Shown in pieces: positions 1 through 7,331 of a stretch of DNA of 14,936 bases. Within the stretch, counting starts at the first letter, position 1. The number at the start of each line of letters is the position of its first letter. Location: contig CAKTUS010000064.1 in the NCBI GenBank assembly GCA_934621485.1, positions 1 to 14,936 of the forward strand, in the 5' to 3' direction. The notes under the pieces are model-generated. The model was not told the DNA's origin. It was given only the letters and a program-made list of their open reading frames with translations, and searched no databases. Made by a program: the position numbers and the translations under genes. Source of the DNA: an uncultured Clostridia bacterium. Lineage in GTDB: Bacteria; Bacillota; Clostridia; Christensenellales; Aristaeellaceae.

Positions 1-35
1 CCAAAAGTCACGTCGGAGCCATTTCAGAATAAAGC

Positions 36-71
36 AAAAACCGCTCAAGCCCTTACGGCTCAAGCGGTTTT
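36..71 (-). terminator. Rho-independent terminator of the tRNA-Val gene
   Basis: Read on the minus strand, this is an imperfect hairpin. A nine-pair outer stem (37-45 with 63-71) is followed by a 2x2 internal loop and an inner AGCC/GGCT stem. The hairpin is followed by five T (complement of 36-40). It lies just beyond the tRNA 3' end, where a terminator is expected. Confidence 0.75.
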
Positions 72-74
72 ATA

Positions 75-151
75 TGGTGGGATTAGTAGGGCTCGAACCT
101 ATGACCTCCACGATGTCAACGTGGCGCTCTAACCAACTGAGCTATAATCCC
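75..151 (-). tRNA. tRNA-Val (anticodon GAC)
   Basis: The minus strand folds as a standard cloverleaf. The acceptor stem is GGGATTA/TAATCCC with discriminator A, and the 3' CCA is encoded (complement of 75-77). The D arm holds TAGCTCAGTTGGTTAGAGC, and the T arm holds GGTTCGAGCC. The anticodon stem is CCACG/CGTGG around loop TTGACAT, so the anticodon is GAC and the tRNA reads GUC (valine). GAC should not be confused with GUC, the tRNA-Asp anticodon. It appears as a single gene with its own promoter and terminator. Confidence 0.95.
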
Positions 152-186
152 ATATTTGAAAGGCTTTCCATAGAGATACACTCCAT

Positions 187-215
187 TTTATAGCATAGCC
201 AACGCCAAATTGCAA
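187..215 (-). promoter_or_regulatory. Sigma-A-type promoter of tRNA-Val
   Basis: On the minus strand, TTGCAA (complement of 210-215) and TATAAA (complement of 187-192) are separated by exactly 17 bases. The -10 box lies about 35 bases upstream of the mature tRNA 5' end, leaving room for a short leader. Both hexamers are near consensus. Confidence 0.65.
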
Positions 216-290
216 TACCCGAAGGGGCAGAATTTGCCTTCGAAAAAGCCGCCTGTAGCATTGACGCCCAAAGCAGGCTGCGGTCGGCAC

Positions 291-319
291 TTGCATTTTG
301 CGCAGCAGGTCTGTATAAT
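291..319 (+). promoter_or_regulatory. Sigma-A-type promoter of the ABC importer operon
   Basis: TTGCAT (291-296) and a perfect TATAAT (314-319) are separated by 17 bases. The predicted start, near 326, gives a 5' leader of about 50 bases before the AGGGAGGT ribosome binding site at 365-372. It is divergent from the tRNA promoter. The same TTGCAT-17-TATA(A/C)T arrangement recurs in front of the separate binding-protein gene at 11667-11695. Confidence 0.75.
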
Positions 320-377
320 AAAGTAAATTGACTTTTGGCATTATTCCGCCGAAAACGACAGAAAGGGAGGTGGAAGC

Positions 378-1925
378 ATGGATAACGCGCCCTACGTGAT
401 TGAGATGCTCCACATCACCAAGGAATTCCCCGGAATCAAGGCCAACGACGATATCACCCTACAGCTGAAAAAAGGCGAAATTCACGCGCTGCTGGGTGAA
501 AACGGCGCTGGCAAATCCACGCTGATGAGCGTGCTGTTCGGCCTGTATCAGCCGGAGGCGGGCGTCATCAAAAAGGACGGCAAGGAAGTCCGGATTAACG
601 ACCCCAACGACGCCACCGCGCTGCATATCGGTATGGTGCACCAGCACTTTAAGCTGATCGACGTGTTTACCGTTCTGGATAACATCATCCTGGGGGCGGA
701 GGACACCAGGATGGGCTTTCTGCAAAAGAAAGAAGCCCGCAAGAAGGTGCTGGAGCTCAGTCAGCGCTACGGCCTGAAGGTGGATTTGGACGCTAAAATC
801 GAGGATATTACCGTGGGCATGCAGCAGCGTGTGGAGATTTTGAAAATGCTGTACCGCGATAATGAAGTGCTCATTTTTGACGAGCCTACCGCCGTGCTGA
901 CCCCTCAGGAAATTGAGGAACTCATGTTGATCATGAAGGGACTGGCCAAAGAGGGAAAAAGCATCCTGTTCATTTCGCATAAGCTGAACGAAATCATGGA
1001 GGTGTCCGACCGGGTTACCGTGCTGCGCAAGGGCAAGTATGTGGGCACGGTGAACACCTGCGATACCACCAAGGAAGAATTGAGCCGCATGATGGTGGGC
1101 CGCCCGGTGCAGCTGGAAGTACAAAAGGACGAGGCGCACCCCACCGACGACGTGCTGAAGGTGCAAAACCTGTGCGTGCCTTCCAAACTGTATAAGCGCG
1201 ATGCGGTGCACAATGTGAGCTTTGACGTGCGCAAGGGCGAAATTGTGTGCATTGCCGGCATCGACGGCAATGGCCAGACCGATTTGGTGTACGCCCTGAC
1301 GGGCCTGGAAAAGCCGAGCCACGGCGTCATTGAACTGTGCGGCAAAAACATCACCCACGCCTCCATTCGGGAGCGCAGCCTGACCGGCATGAGCCATATC
1401 CCGGAGGATCGCCATAAGCATGGCCTGATTCTGGACTACACGCTGGAGCAGAATCTGGTGCTGCAACGCTTCTATGAGCCCCGGTTCCAAAACCATGGCT
1501 TCATTCGCTTTGACGAGGTGCGCAGGTACGCCGATTATCTGATCGACAAGTTTGACGTGCGCAGCGGTCAGGGCCCGATTACCAAGGCTCGCAGCATGTC
1601 CGGCGGCAACCAGCAAAAGGCCATCGTGGCCCGGGAACTGGACCGCAACCTGCCGCTGGTGGTGGCCGTTCAGCCTACCCGCGGCCTGGATGTGGGCGCT
1701 ATCGAGTATATTCACAACCAGCTGGTAGCCCAGCGCGACCAGGGCAAGGCCGTGCTGCTGGTCAGCCTGGAGCTGGAGGAGGTTATGAACCTGTCCGACC
1801 GCATCCTGGTGATGTACGAGGGCGAAATTGTGGGCGAATTTGATCCCAAGCAGGTTACGGTGGAAGAATTGGGCCTGTATATGGCGGGCGCCAAGCGCCG
1901 GCAAAAGGAGGGAAAACCGGCATGA
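378..1925 (+). CDS. BMP-type sugar/nucleoside ABC importer, duplicated ATP-binding protein
   Basis: This 515-residue protein is the cytoplasmic energising subunit of a CUT2/BMP-type importer (COG3845; Bacillus NupO and ribose RbsA are relatives). It has two fused ATPase domains. The first is canonical: Walker A GENGAGKST at 40-48, signature ITVGMQQR near 145-152, and Walker B with D168 and E169 (LIFDEPTAVL). The second has a degenerate Walker A beginning at G294 (GIDGNGQTDL), a clear signature SGGNQQK at 408-414, and AVQPTRGLD instead of a standard Walker B Asp-Glu. This asymmetry is normal for the family and implies one catalytic and one degenerate site. The start follows a strong ribosome binding site (AGGGAGGT). 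Its stop overlaps the next start by four bases, indicating translational coupling to the permeases. Nucleosides are the likeliest substrate because both permeases and the distant BMP protein match the Nup/PnrA group, but specificity is inferred. Confidence 0.95.
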   Translation: MDNAPYVIEMLHITKEFPGIKANDDITLQLKKGEIHALLGENGAGKSTLMSVLFGLYQPEAGVIKKDGKEVRINDPNDATALHIGMVHQHFKLIDVFTVLDNIILGAEDTRMGFLQKKEARKKVLELSQRYGLKVDLDAKIEDITVGMQQRVEILKMLYRDNEVLIFDEPTAVLTPQEIEELMLIMKGLAKEGKSILFISHKLNEIMEVSDRVTVLRKGKYVGTVNTCDTTKEELSRMMVGRPVQLEVQKDEAHPTDDVLKVQNLCVPSKLYKRDAVHNVSFDVRKGEIVCIAGIDGNGQTDLVYALTGLEKPSHGVIELCGKNITHASIRERSLTGMSHIPEDRHKHGLILDYTLEQNLVLQRFYEPRFQNHGFIRFDEVRRYADYLIDKFDVRSGQGPITKARSMSGGNQQKAIVARELDRNLPLVVAVQPTRGLDVGAIEYIHNQLVAQRDQGKAVLLVSLELEEVMNLSDRILVMYEGEIVGEFDPKQVTVEELGLYMAGAKRRQKEGKPA

Positions 1926-3178
1926 AGGAATCCTTCTGGCATAAGGAGGGCGCCAGGTCGGTGCTGGCCTCCGTCATTTCCATTCTCATTGGCCTGGTGG
2001 CCGGCAGCCTGCTGATTTTGGCGGTGGGCCTGTCCACCAAGGGCCTGGGCTTCAAAAGCGCCCTGGAGGGCATCCGCATTGTGTTTGGCGGCCTGTTTAC
2101 CACCGGCCGCACCGCAACAGGCGCGCTAACCTTCGGCTTTAACCCTGCCAGCGTGGGCAATATGCTGTTCCGCGCCACTCCGGTTATTCTCACCGGCCTG
2201 AGCGTAGCCGTGGCCTTCAAAACCGGCCTGTTCAACATCGGCGCTCCCGGCCAGTACCTGGCGGGCACTGCCGCCACGCTGTTCATTGCCCTGAGCATCC
2301 CCTCCGGCGCGATTCCCGCCTGGCTGGTATGGGTGCTGGCGCTGCTGGGCGGCATGCTGGCCGGCGCGCTGTGGGGTTCTATTCCCGGCCTGCTCAAATC
2401 CCTGCTGAATATCAACGAGGTGCTGGCCTGCATCATGACCAACTGGATTGCCGCCAACGTGGTCACCTGGGTGTTTGACGTGAGCAACCTGAAAAACGTG
2501 GTGGAAAATACCAAGTCCGGCTATATCTATTCCACCACCTACGGCCTCACTCAGGTGGACGGCGCGTGGACCTATGTGAAGGGCAACGGCGTGGTAACCC
2601 CCAAAATGGGTCTGGACCGGCTGTTCCCCGGCTCCCAGATTAACGGCGGTATCCTCATTGCCATTCTGCTGGCCATTGTGGTGTATATTGTGTTTACCCG
2701 CACCACCTTCGGCTACCAGCTGAAGGCATGCGGCTCCAACCGCTATGCCGCGCGCTATGCCGGCATCAACGACAAGCGCAACATTGTACTGTCCATGGCC
2801 ATTGCGGGCGCGCTGGCCGGCGCGGCTGGATCGCTGTATTATCTGAGCGGCAATACCGAGTTTTTCTGGTCCACCTATCAGCAGCTGCCGGCTGTGGGCT
2901 TCAACGGTATCCCTGTGGCGCTGCTGGCCTCCAACAACCCAATCGGCGTCATTTTTGCGGGCATGTTTATGTCCATGCTGGATATTTGCGGCCTGCAGCT
3001 GACCAACCTGACGGCCTATAACGAATACATCACCGACGTAATTGTGGCCGTAATCGTGTACCTGAGCGCCTTCTCGCTGGTGATTAAAATGTTCATCGGC
3101 CGTTTCCAAAAAAGGGAGCACGCCCTGAAGGATCCTGAGCCTGTGAAACAACCCGCAAAGGAGGCGAAGCCGGAATGA
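1922..3178 (+). CDS. BMP-type nucleoside/sugar ABC transporter permease, subunit 1
   Basis: This 418-residue integral membrane protein is of the BPD_transp_2 family, COG4603 group (NupP-like). After a short basic-acidic N-terminus, hydrophobic segments recur through most of the chain, probably eight to ten helices. The stretch FRATPVILTGLSVAVAFKTG followed by LFNIGAPGQYLAG (about residues 80-110) is the conserved early core. LNINEVLACIMTNWIA and YAARYAGIN are further family landmarks; the latter is the cytoplasmic coupling region. The last 30 residues are charged and hydrophilic. It begins inside the ATPase stop codon (ATGA), and its own stop overlaps the second permease start in the same way. 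The two permeases should form the heterodimeric channel. Confidence 0.93.
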   Translation: MKESFWHKEGARSVLASVISILIGLVAGSLLILAVGLSTKGLGFKSALEGIRIVFGGLFTTGRTATGALTFGFNPASVGNMLFRATPVILTGLSVAVAFKTGLFNIGAPGQYLAGTAATLFIALSIPSGAIPAWLVWVLALLGGMLAGALWGSIPGLLKSLLNINEVLACIMTNWIAANVVTWVFDVSNLKNVVENTKSGYIYSTTYGLTQVDGAWTYVKGNGVVTPKMGLDRLFPGSQINGGILIAILLAIVVYIVFTRTTFGYQLKACGSNRYAARYAGINDKRNIVLSMAIAGALAGAAGSLYYLSGNTEFFWSTYQQLPAVGFNGIPVALLASNNPIGVIFAGMFMSMLDICGLQLTNLTAYNEYITDVIVAVIVYLSAFSLVIKMFIGRFQKREHALKDPEPVKQPAKEAKPE

Positions 3179-4206
3179 GCTTTTTGATTCGTCAAACCCT
3201 GATTTTTGCCGTTCCTCTGATGATTGTGGCGCTGGCCGGTATTTTTGCCGAGCGCAGCGGCATCATTAACCTGGCGCTGGAAGGCATCATGATTTTCGGC
3301 GCGTTCATCGGCGTGCTGTTTGTGCGCCTGGTGCAGCAGTGGGGCTGGTTCGACGCTGCTTATGCCGCCAAGGACTGGCTGTCGCTGCAGGGCTTTATGG
3401 TGCTGGCCATGCTGGTGGCGGCGGCCTGCGGGGCGCTGTTCTCATTGCTGCTGGCCTTTGCCGCCATCAACCTGAAGGCCGACCAAACCATCGGCGGTAC
3501 GGCGCTGAACCTGATGGCTCCCGCCCTGGTGCTGTTCTTTGTGCGCCTGATTGCCAAGCAGAACACGCTGCAAATGGCCACCGGCGACAGCGCCACCTGG
3601 TTCATGGTGAAAAAGAGCATGTTCGGCTACGGCCGCACCGACCCCATTGGCTTTTTGGCCGATACGTTCCTCAATAAGGTGTATTTTGCCACGTACATCT
3701 GCATCATTGTCTACGTCATCCTGTCGGTCATCCTGTACAAAACCCGCTTTGGCCTGCGCCTTCGCTCCTGCGGTGAAAACCCGCAGGCTGCCGACAGCCT
3801 GGGCATCAATGTGGTGAAGATGCGCTATGCGGGCGTAGTGATTTCCGGCGCGCTGGCCGGTATGGGCGGTTTTGTGTACGCCATGACCACCGCCAACTGT
3901 ACCGCTAACGGCGATGTGGCGGGCTTTGGCTTCCTGGCTCTGGCCGTCATGATTTTTGGCAACTGGAAGCCCCTGAACGTGGCGGGCGGCGCGCTGCTGT
4001 TTGGCCTGTTCAAATGCGTGGCAGCCGGTTATTCCACGCTGGATGTCAACGGCGACGGTATTTGCGGCCTGAAGGAGCTGGGGCTGAACCCCAACTTCTA
4101 CCGCCTGATGCCTTACCTGATTACCCTCGTCGTGCTTGCCTTTACCTCCAAGAGCTCCCGTGCTCCCAAGGCCGAGGGTATCCCCTACGACAAGGGCAGC
4201 CGGTAA
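3175..4206 (+). CDS. BMP-type nucleoside/sugar ABC transporter permease, subunit 2
   Basis: This 343-residue integral membrane protein (BPD_transp_2, COG1079 group, NupQ-like) is the partner of the preceding permease. The N-terminal helix leads into ERSGIINLALEGIMIFGAF (about residues 26-44), the signature of this subunit. RSCGENPQAADSLGINV (about 199-215) is the coupling loop facing the ATPase. A loop between the last helices (about residues 285-305) contains DVNGDGICGLKELGLNP, which resembles a calcium-binding D-x-N-x-D loop; this may be coincidence and is probably extracellular. The gene is coupled to the upstream permease by an ATGA overlap. A strong terminator starts about 20 bases after its stop, so the operon ends here, without the binding protein normally found beside it. 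Confidence 0.93.
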   Translation: MSFLIRQTLIFAVPLMIVALAGIFAERSGIINLALEGIMIFGAFIGVLFVRLVQQWGWFDAAYAAKDWLSLQGFMVLAMLVAAACGALFSLLLAFAAINLKADQTIGGTALNLMAPALVLFFVRLIAKQNTLQMATGDSATWFMVKKSMFGYGRTDPIGFLADTFLNKVYFATYICIIVYVILSVILYKTRFGLRLRSCGENPQAADSLGINVVKMRYAGVVISGALAGMGGFVYAMTTANCTANGDVAGFGFLALAVMIFGNWKPLNVAGGALLFGLFKCVAAGYSTLDVNGDGICGLKELGLNPNFYRLMPYLITLVVLAFTSKSSRAPKAEGIPYDKGSR

Positions 4207-4225
4207 ACGGGACCCCAGCTTTTGC

Positions 4226-4259
4226 TCACCCCAACCGTTGCCGCGGTTGGGGTGGTTTT
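4226..4259 (+). terminator. Rho-independent terminator of the importer operon
   Basis: A ten-pair perfect GC-rich stem (ACCCCAACCG at 4228-4237 with CGGTTGGGGT at 4244-4253) has a six-base loop. It can extend by one C-G pair and one wobble pair, and is followed by TTTT (4256-4259). It separates the importer operon from the CotH operon, whose first start codon is only 31 bases beyond the hairpin. Confidence 0.85.
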
Positions 4260-4284
4260 GACTTTGCTACAGGGAGGATTTTCC

Positions 4285-6585
4285 ATGAATAAACGTCGCT
4301 TGGCGCTGTGGGGTTTGCTGCTTGCGCTGCTGCTTTGCGCCGTGATGACCGGCGCCTGTGCGCAGCAGGCCGTGACGGACCAGACCGTTTACGCGCTTCT
4401 GCCCGGCGAAACGGAGCCTATCCGGGTGAACAGCACATTGATTACCAATGCGGACACGGAGGAGACGCAGCGCTGGCTGTTCCTGCCCGCCTTTGCGGAT
4501 TTGAACGCTCTGCGCCTGTTTGCAGGCGGCCAGGCTTGCCGGGCAGAGTGGAGCCAGGTAGAGGAGGCAGGCGCGCTTGGGTGCGAATTGCCGGGCGGCG
4601 AAACGCTGCACATGCTGCAATCAGAAAACCTGCGGGCGCTGTTTTTCTTCTCGGACGACCCGGTCAATCAGGGCCGCGCCTGGCTGGAGGACTGCAAAAA
4701 TCATGAGCGCAGCCTTTCCGGCAGCATGGCTCTTGTAGATACCAACGGCGCCATAGACCATGCGGGCGGCGTTCGTAAGCTGCGGGGCCGGGGCAACTCC
4801 ACCTGGAAACAGGAAAAACGTCCTTACCAGATGAAGCTGGAGGACAAAACAGATTTGCTGAAAACCGGCGAGCCGGGTGCGCGTACCTGGGTGCTGCTGG
4901 CGGAAGCGCTGGATGAATCCCTGTTGCACAACCGCATCACCTTTGACCTTGGGCTGGAATTGGGCCTTGGGGAAACGGCGCATAGCGAGTTTGTGGACTT
5001 CTATTTTGACAGCGAATACCGCGGCACCTATTTGCTGTGCGAAAAAACAGAAATCGGCGAAGGCCGCGTAGAAGAAGTGGATTACGAAAAGCTGGTGGAA
5101 AAGTGGAACCGGCAGGCGGGGATTACCGATATGGAAAGCCTGCCTACCCAGCAAGGTGAAAACCGCCTGGGACAAAGTTATGCTTGGGTGGAGGGCCTGG
5201 CGGAAATGGACGACCCCACCTTGGGCGCATACCTGGTGGAGCTGGACGGCGGCGGCGACCCTTCGGAACGCTGCTGGTTCACGCTGAGCAACGGCGCCCG
5301 CATGGTGCTGAAAAATCCGGAAAGCGCCACCGAGTCCATGGCGCGCTACATCAGCGAGCGAATGGAAGAAGCGCTGAATACCCTGCAAAACCGGGGTTTG
5401 AACCCGCAAAATGGCCGTACCCTGGAAGAAGATTTTGATGTAGATGCCTTTGCCCGTTCGGCGCTCATTCATGAGCTGTCCTACAACATCGACGGCTTCA
5501 CCTATGCCTCCTGCTTCTTTGTGCTGCCTGCAGGGGAAACCCGCTTTCGCCCCGGCCCGCTGTGGGATTTTGACCAGGCGTGGCGCGAACGGGTCAACGG
5601 CGATAATACAGACGGCGTGGGCGTGAAAGGCTTTTATGGCTGGCCTGCCGATTTTTACAGCGTGCCTGTTTTTCAGGAGAAAATGGAGCAGATTTACCGG
5701 GAGGAGCTTTATCCTATGCTCCGAAACATTCTGCTGGGCCGGGAACATGGCCGCTATCTGAAACCATTGGACGAGTATGCGGCGGAGATTGCCGCGTCCC
5801 GCCGCATGAACGACCGCCTGTACGTCCTTGGTAAGGCAGATCGCCTGATTTGCGGCGGCGATGTGGAAACCGATCTGGCCTACTTGAGAACCTTTATCGA
5901 CCAGCGCAGCCAGTGGCTGCAAACCTTCCTGACCCGTTTGGCAGACTGCGGCCGGGAGCCGGTCAAGGCGGTCAACCTGATGGCCTTCGCCACCTTTACC
6001 CAAATGGAGGACACCTTTCTTTTGCGCACGGCGCCCTGGTCCAACGTGCAGCTGAGCGACGTGACGCTGGAATTGGAAACCGAAGCCACGGAGGAGGCGT
6101 TCGCCGTGTGGCGGGTGGAGGCGACCGTTGCTCCGCCGGAGGGCTTTTCCTTTGACACGGGTGTGTACGTTACCATAAACGACCGGCTGGCGGAGTGCCA
6201 GCTTCAGCCTGATGGAATCCTGCACGTTGCCGCCCGTTTGCAGGATTTGTCCTATCGCACGGTGGACTATGACGGCGACGATGTGGGGTATGTGTTTGAT
6301 TATGACTTCTATGTGAAGGCTTATTCCGACATTGCCGGTGAACTGGAATACGACCGGGAAGCCCTTTTGGACGATTTCTTTCTGGAGGGTGTGTACCAGA
6401 AACGGGCCGGCAACGGCTATTTCACTCCCGATAAAGTGAAATATCTGGTAGAGGGTCTGGCGGACAACCTGGGCGACGCCTGGGACCAGTACTATTGGGA
6501 GTTTATCGACGTGGGCGTGGACGAGGGATGGACACGGCTGTATAGCGCCGTGTTCCGGCCGCGAGTGGTTGAGGAGAAGGAATGA
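4285..6585 (+). CDS. Secreted CotH-family kinase-like protein (first paralogue)
   Basis: This 766-residue exported protein of the CotH family is an atypical protein-kinase-like fold first studied in Bacillus spore coats. The chosen ATG follows AGGGAGG by seven bases; an upstream in-frame TTG lies inside the terminator and is rejected. The signal peptide is MNKRR plus a leucine-rich core, ending in ACA (24-26). C25 could be a weak lipobox (TGAC), so anchoring is uncertain. An N-terminal beta-like region of about 130 residues precedes KLRGRGNSTW (165-174), the CotH hallmark. KRPYQMKL, YRGTYLLCEK, D403 in NIDGF and WDFD (427-430) follow. D403 and D428 or D430 are the likely counterparts of the catalytic or metal-binding aspartates reported for Bacillus CotH. 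From V670 (VFDYDFYVKAYSD), the C-terminus is a Tyr/Asp-rich repeat-like tail. The family phosphorylates proteins in known cases; the substrate here is unknown. It is coupled to the peptidase by an ATGA overlap. Confidence 0.88.
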   Translation: MNKRRLALWGLLLALLLCAVMTGACAQQAVTDQTVYALLPGETEPIRVNSTLITNADTEETQRWLFLPAFADLNALRLFAGGQACRAEWSQVEEAGALGCELPGGETLHMLQSENLRALFFFSDDPVNQGRAWLEDCKNHERSLSGSMALVDTNGAIDHAGGVRKLRGRGNSTWKQEKRPYQMKLEDKTDLLKTGEPGARTWVLLAEALDESLLHNRITFDLGLELGLGETAHSEFVDFYFDSEYRGTYLLCEKTEIGEGRVEEVDYEKLVEKWNRQAGITDMESLPTQQGENRLGQSYAWVEGLAEMDDPTLGAYLVELDGGGDPSERCWFTLSNGARMVLKNPESATESMARYISERMEEALNTLQNRGLNPQNGRTLEEDFDVDAFARSALIHELSYNIDGFTYASCFFVLPAGETRFRPGPLWDFDQAWRERVNGDNTDGVGVKGFYGWPADFYSVPVFQEKMEQIYREELYPMLRNILLGREHGRYLKPLDEYAAEIAASRRMNDRLYVLGKADRLICGGDVETDLAYLRTFIDQRSQWLQTFLTRLADCGREPVKAVNLMAFATFTQMEDTFLLRTAPWSNVQLSDVTLELETEATEEAFAVWRVEATVAPPEGFSFDTGVYVTINDRLAECQLQPDGILHVAARLQDLSYRTVDYDGDDVGYVFDYDFYVKAYSDIAGELEYDREALLDDFFLEGVYQKRAGNGYFTPDKVKYLVEGLADNLGDAWDQYYWEFIDVGVDEGWTRLYSAVFRPRVVEEKE

Positions 6586-7328
6586 AACGTTTGCTGGCGC
6601 TTTGCCTTCTTTGTGTTTTGCTGCCCTGGAGCTCCGCTTTGGCCGCCGCGGAGAGCTTCGCCTACGGCCAGTCCGTTCAGGACCGGGACCTGATCTGCTG
6701 GGCACTGGGAGAAGAGCAGGCGGAAAACCGTCTGCTGCTGATTTTTGGGGTGCATGGCTTTGAGGATGCTTATGATCGCGACGGCCAGACGCTTTACGAC
6801 CTGGCGCAGGCCCTGCGGGAGTATTATGCCGCCAACCCGGAGGCGCTAAACGGCTGGCGGCTGTACCTTGTGCCCAGCGCCAATCCGGACGGCCTGGCAC
6901 AGGGCGACAGCAACGATGGCTTTGGACGCTGCAACGCTGATGGGCTGAACATCAACCGGGACTTTCCCGTCGGGTGGAAAAAGCGTGCCGGCAGCCGCAA
7001 CCGCACCGGAGACGAGCCCTTTGCCACCCCGGAGGCCCGGGCGCTGAGAGAGTTGGTGCAAACCATTGCCCCCACCTATGGAGTGGATGTGCATGGCTGG
7101 ACCAACGGTGTGTATGGCGACAAACCGGTAGCGGAGTGCTTCCGCCGGGCCTTTGACATGGCGTACCGCAAGTATCAGTCCGGCGGCATGCTGTCCCAAT
7201 GGATGTCCACGGTAACGCAGGGCGCGGCGCTGCTGGAACTGCCGGCCAGCCCGTCCCGAAAGAACTATCAGGAAAAGGTACTGGCTCGCATGATTACAGC
7301 TCTGGAACTGCTGATGGAGGAGGAATAG
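6582..7328 (+). CDS. Secreted M14-family zinc carboxypeptidase-like protein
   Basis: This 248-residue protein has a signal peptide (MKRLLALCLL..., likely cleaved after ALA at 19-21), so it acts outside the membrane. The M14 zinc-peptidase elements appear in order. H58 and E61 in HGFE match the HxxE zinc ligands, and H171 in DVHGW matches the third ligand. NINRDFP (123-129) matches the substrate-carboxylate-binding Asn-Arg segment, and E219 in LLELP matches the catalytic glutamate. SANPDG is a further family motif. The chain is shorter than animal carboxypeptidases and close to bacterial MpaA-like or murein-peptide-cleaving members, so either peptidoglycan peptides or protein C-termini are possible substrates. 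It overlaps the first CotH gene by four bases and ends three bases before the second. This position between paralogous kinase-like genes suggests a shared task, which is inference. Confidence 0.85.
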   Translation: MKRLLALCLLCVLLPWSSALAAAESFAYGQSVQDRDLICWALGEEQAENRLLLIFGVHGFEDAYDRDGQTLYDLAQALREYYAANPEALNGWRLYLVPSANPDGLAQGDSNDGFGRCNADGLNINRDFPVGWKKRAGSRNRTGDEPFATPEARALRELVQTIAPTYGVDVHGWTNGVYGDKPVAECFRRAFDMAYRKYQSGGMLSQWMSTVTQGAALLELPASPSRKNYQEKVLARMITALELLMEEE

Positions 7329-7331
7329 CCC

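Noticed and set aside
152..377. Riboswitch before the importer operon, such as a purine type
   Set aside because: The leader after the predicted start is only about 50 bases and has no purine aptamer core; an imperfect dyad at 219-242 is too weak to call.
459..1904. Long minus-strand open frame opposite the ATPase gene
   Set aside because: It is an antisense shadow of a clear ABC ATPase; the product is rich in His, Gln, Ala and Leu, with no domain and no ribosome binding site.
4222..4284. Upstream TTG start for the first CotH-like protein
   Set aside because: It would begin inside the terminator hairpin; the ATG at 4285 has a good ribosome binding site and begins a signal peptide.
4621..6900. 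759-codon minus-strand open frame opposite the first CotH-like gene
   Set aside because: Its length reflects GC-rich codon structure of the sense genes; the sense frame carries all CotH landmarks and spans two genes on the other strand.
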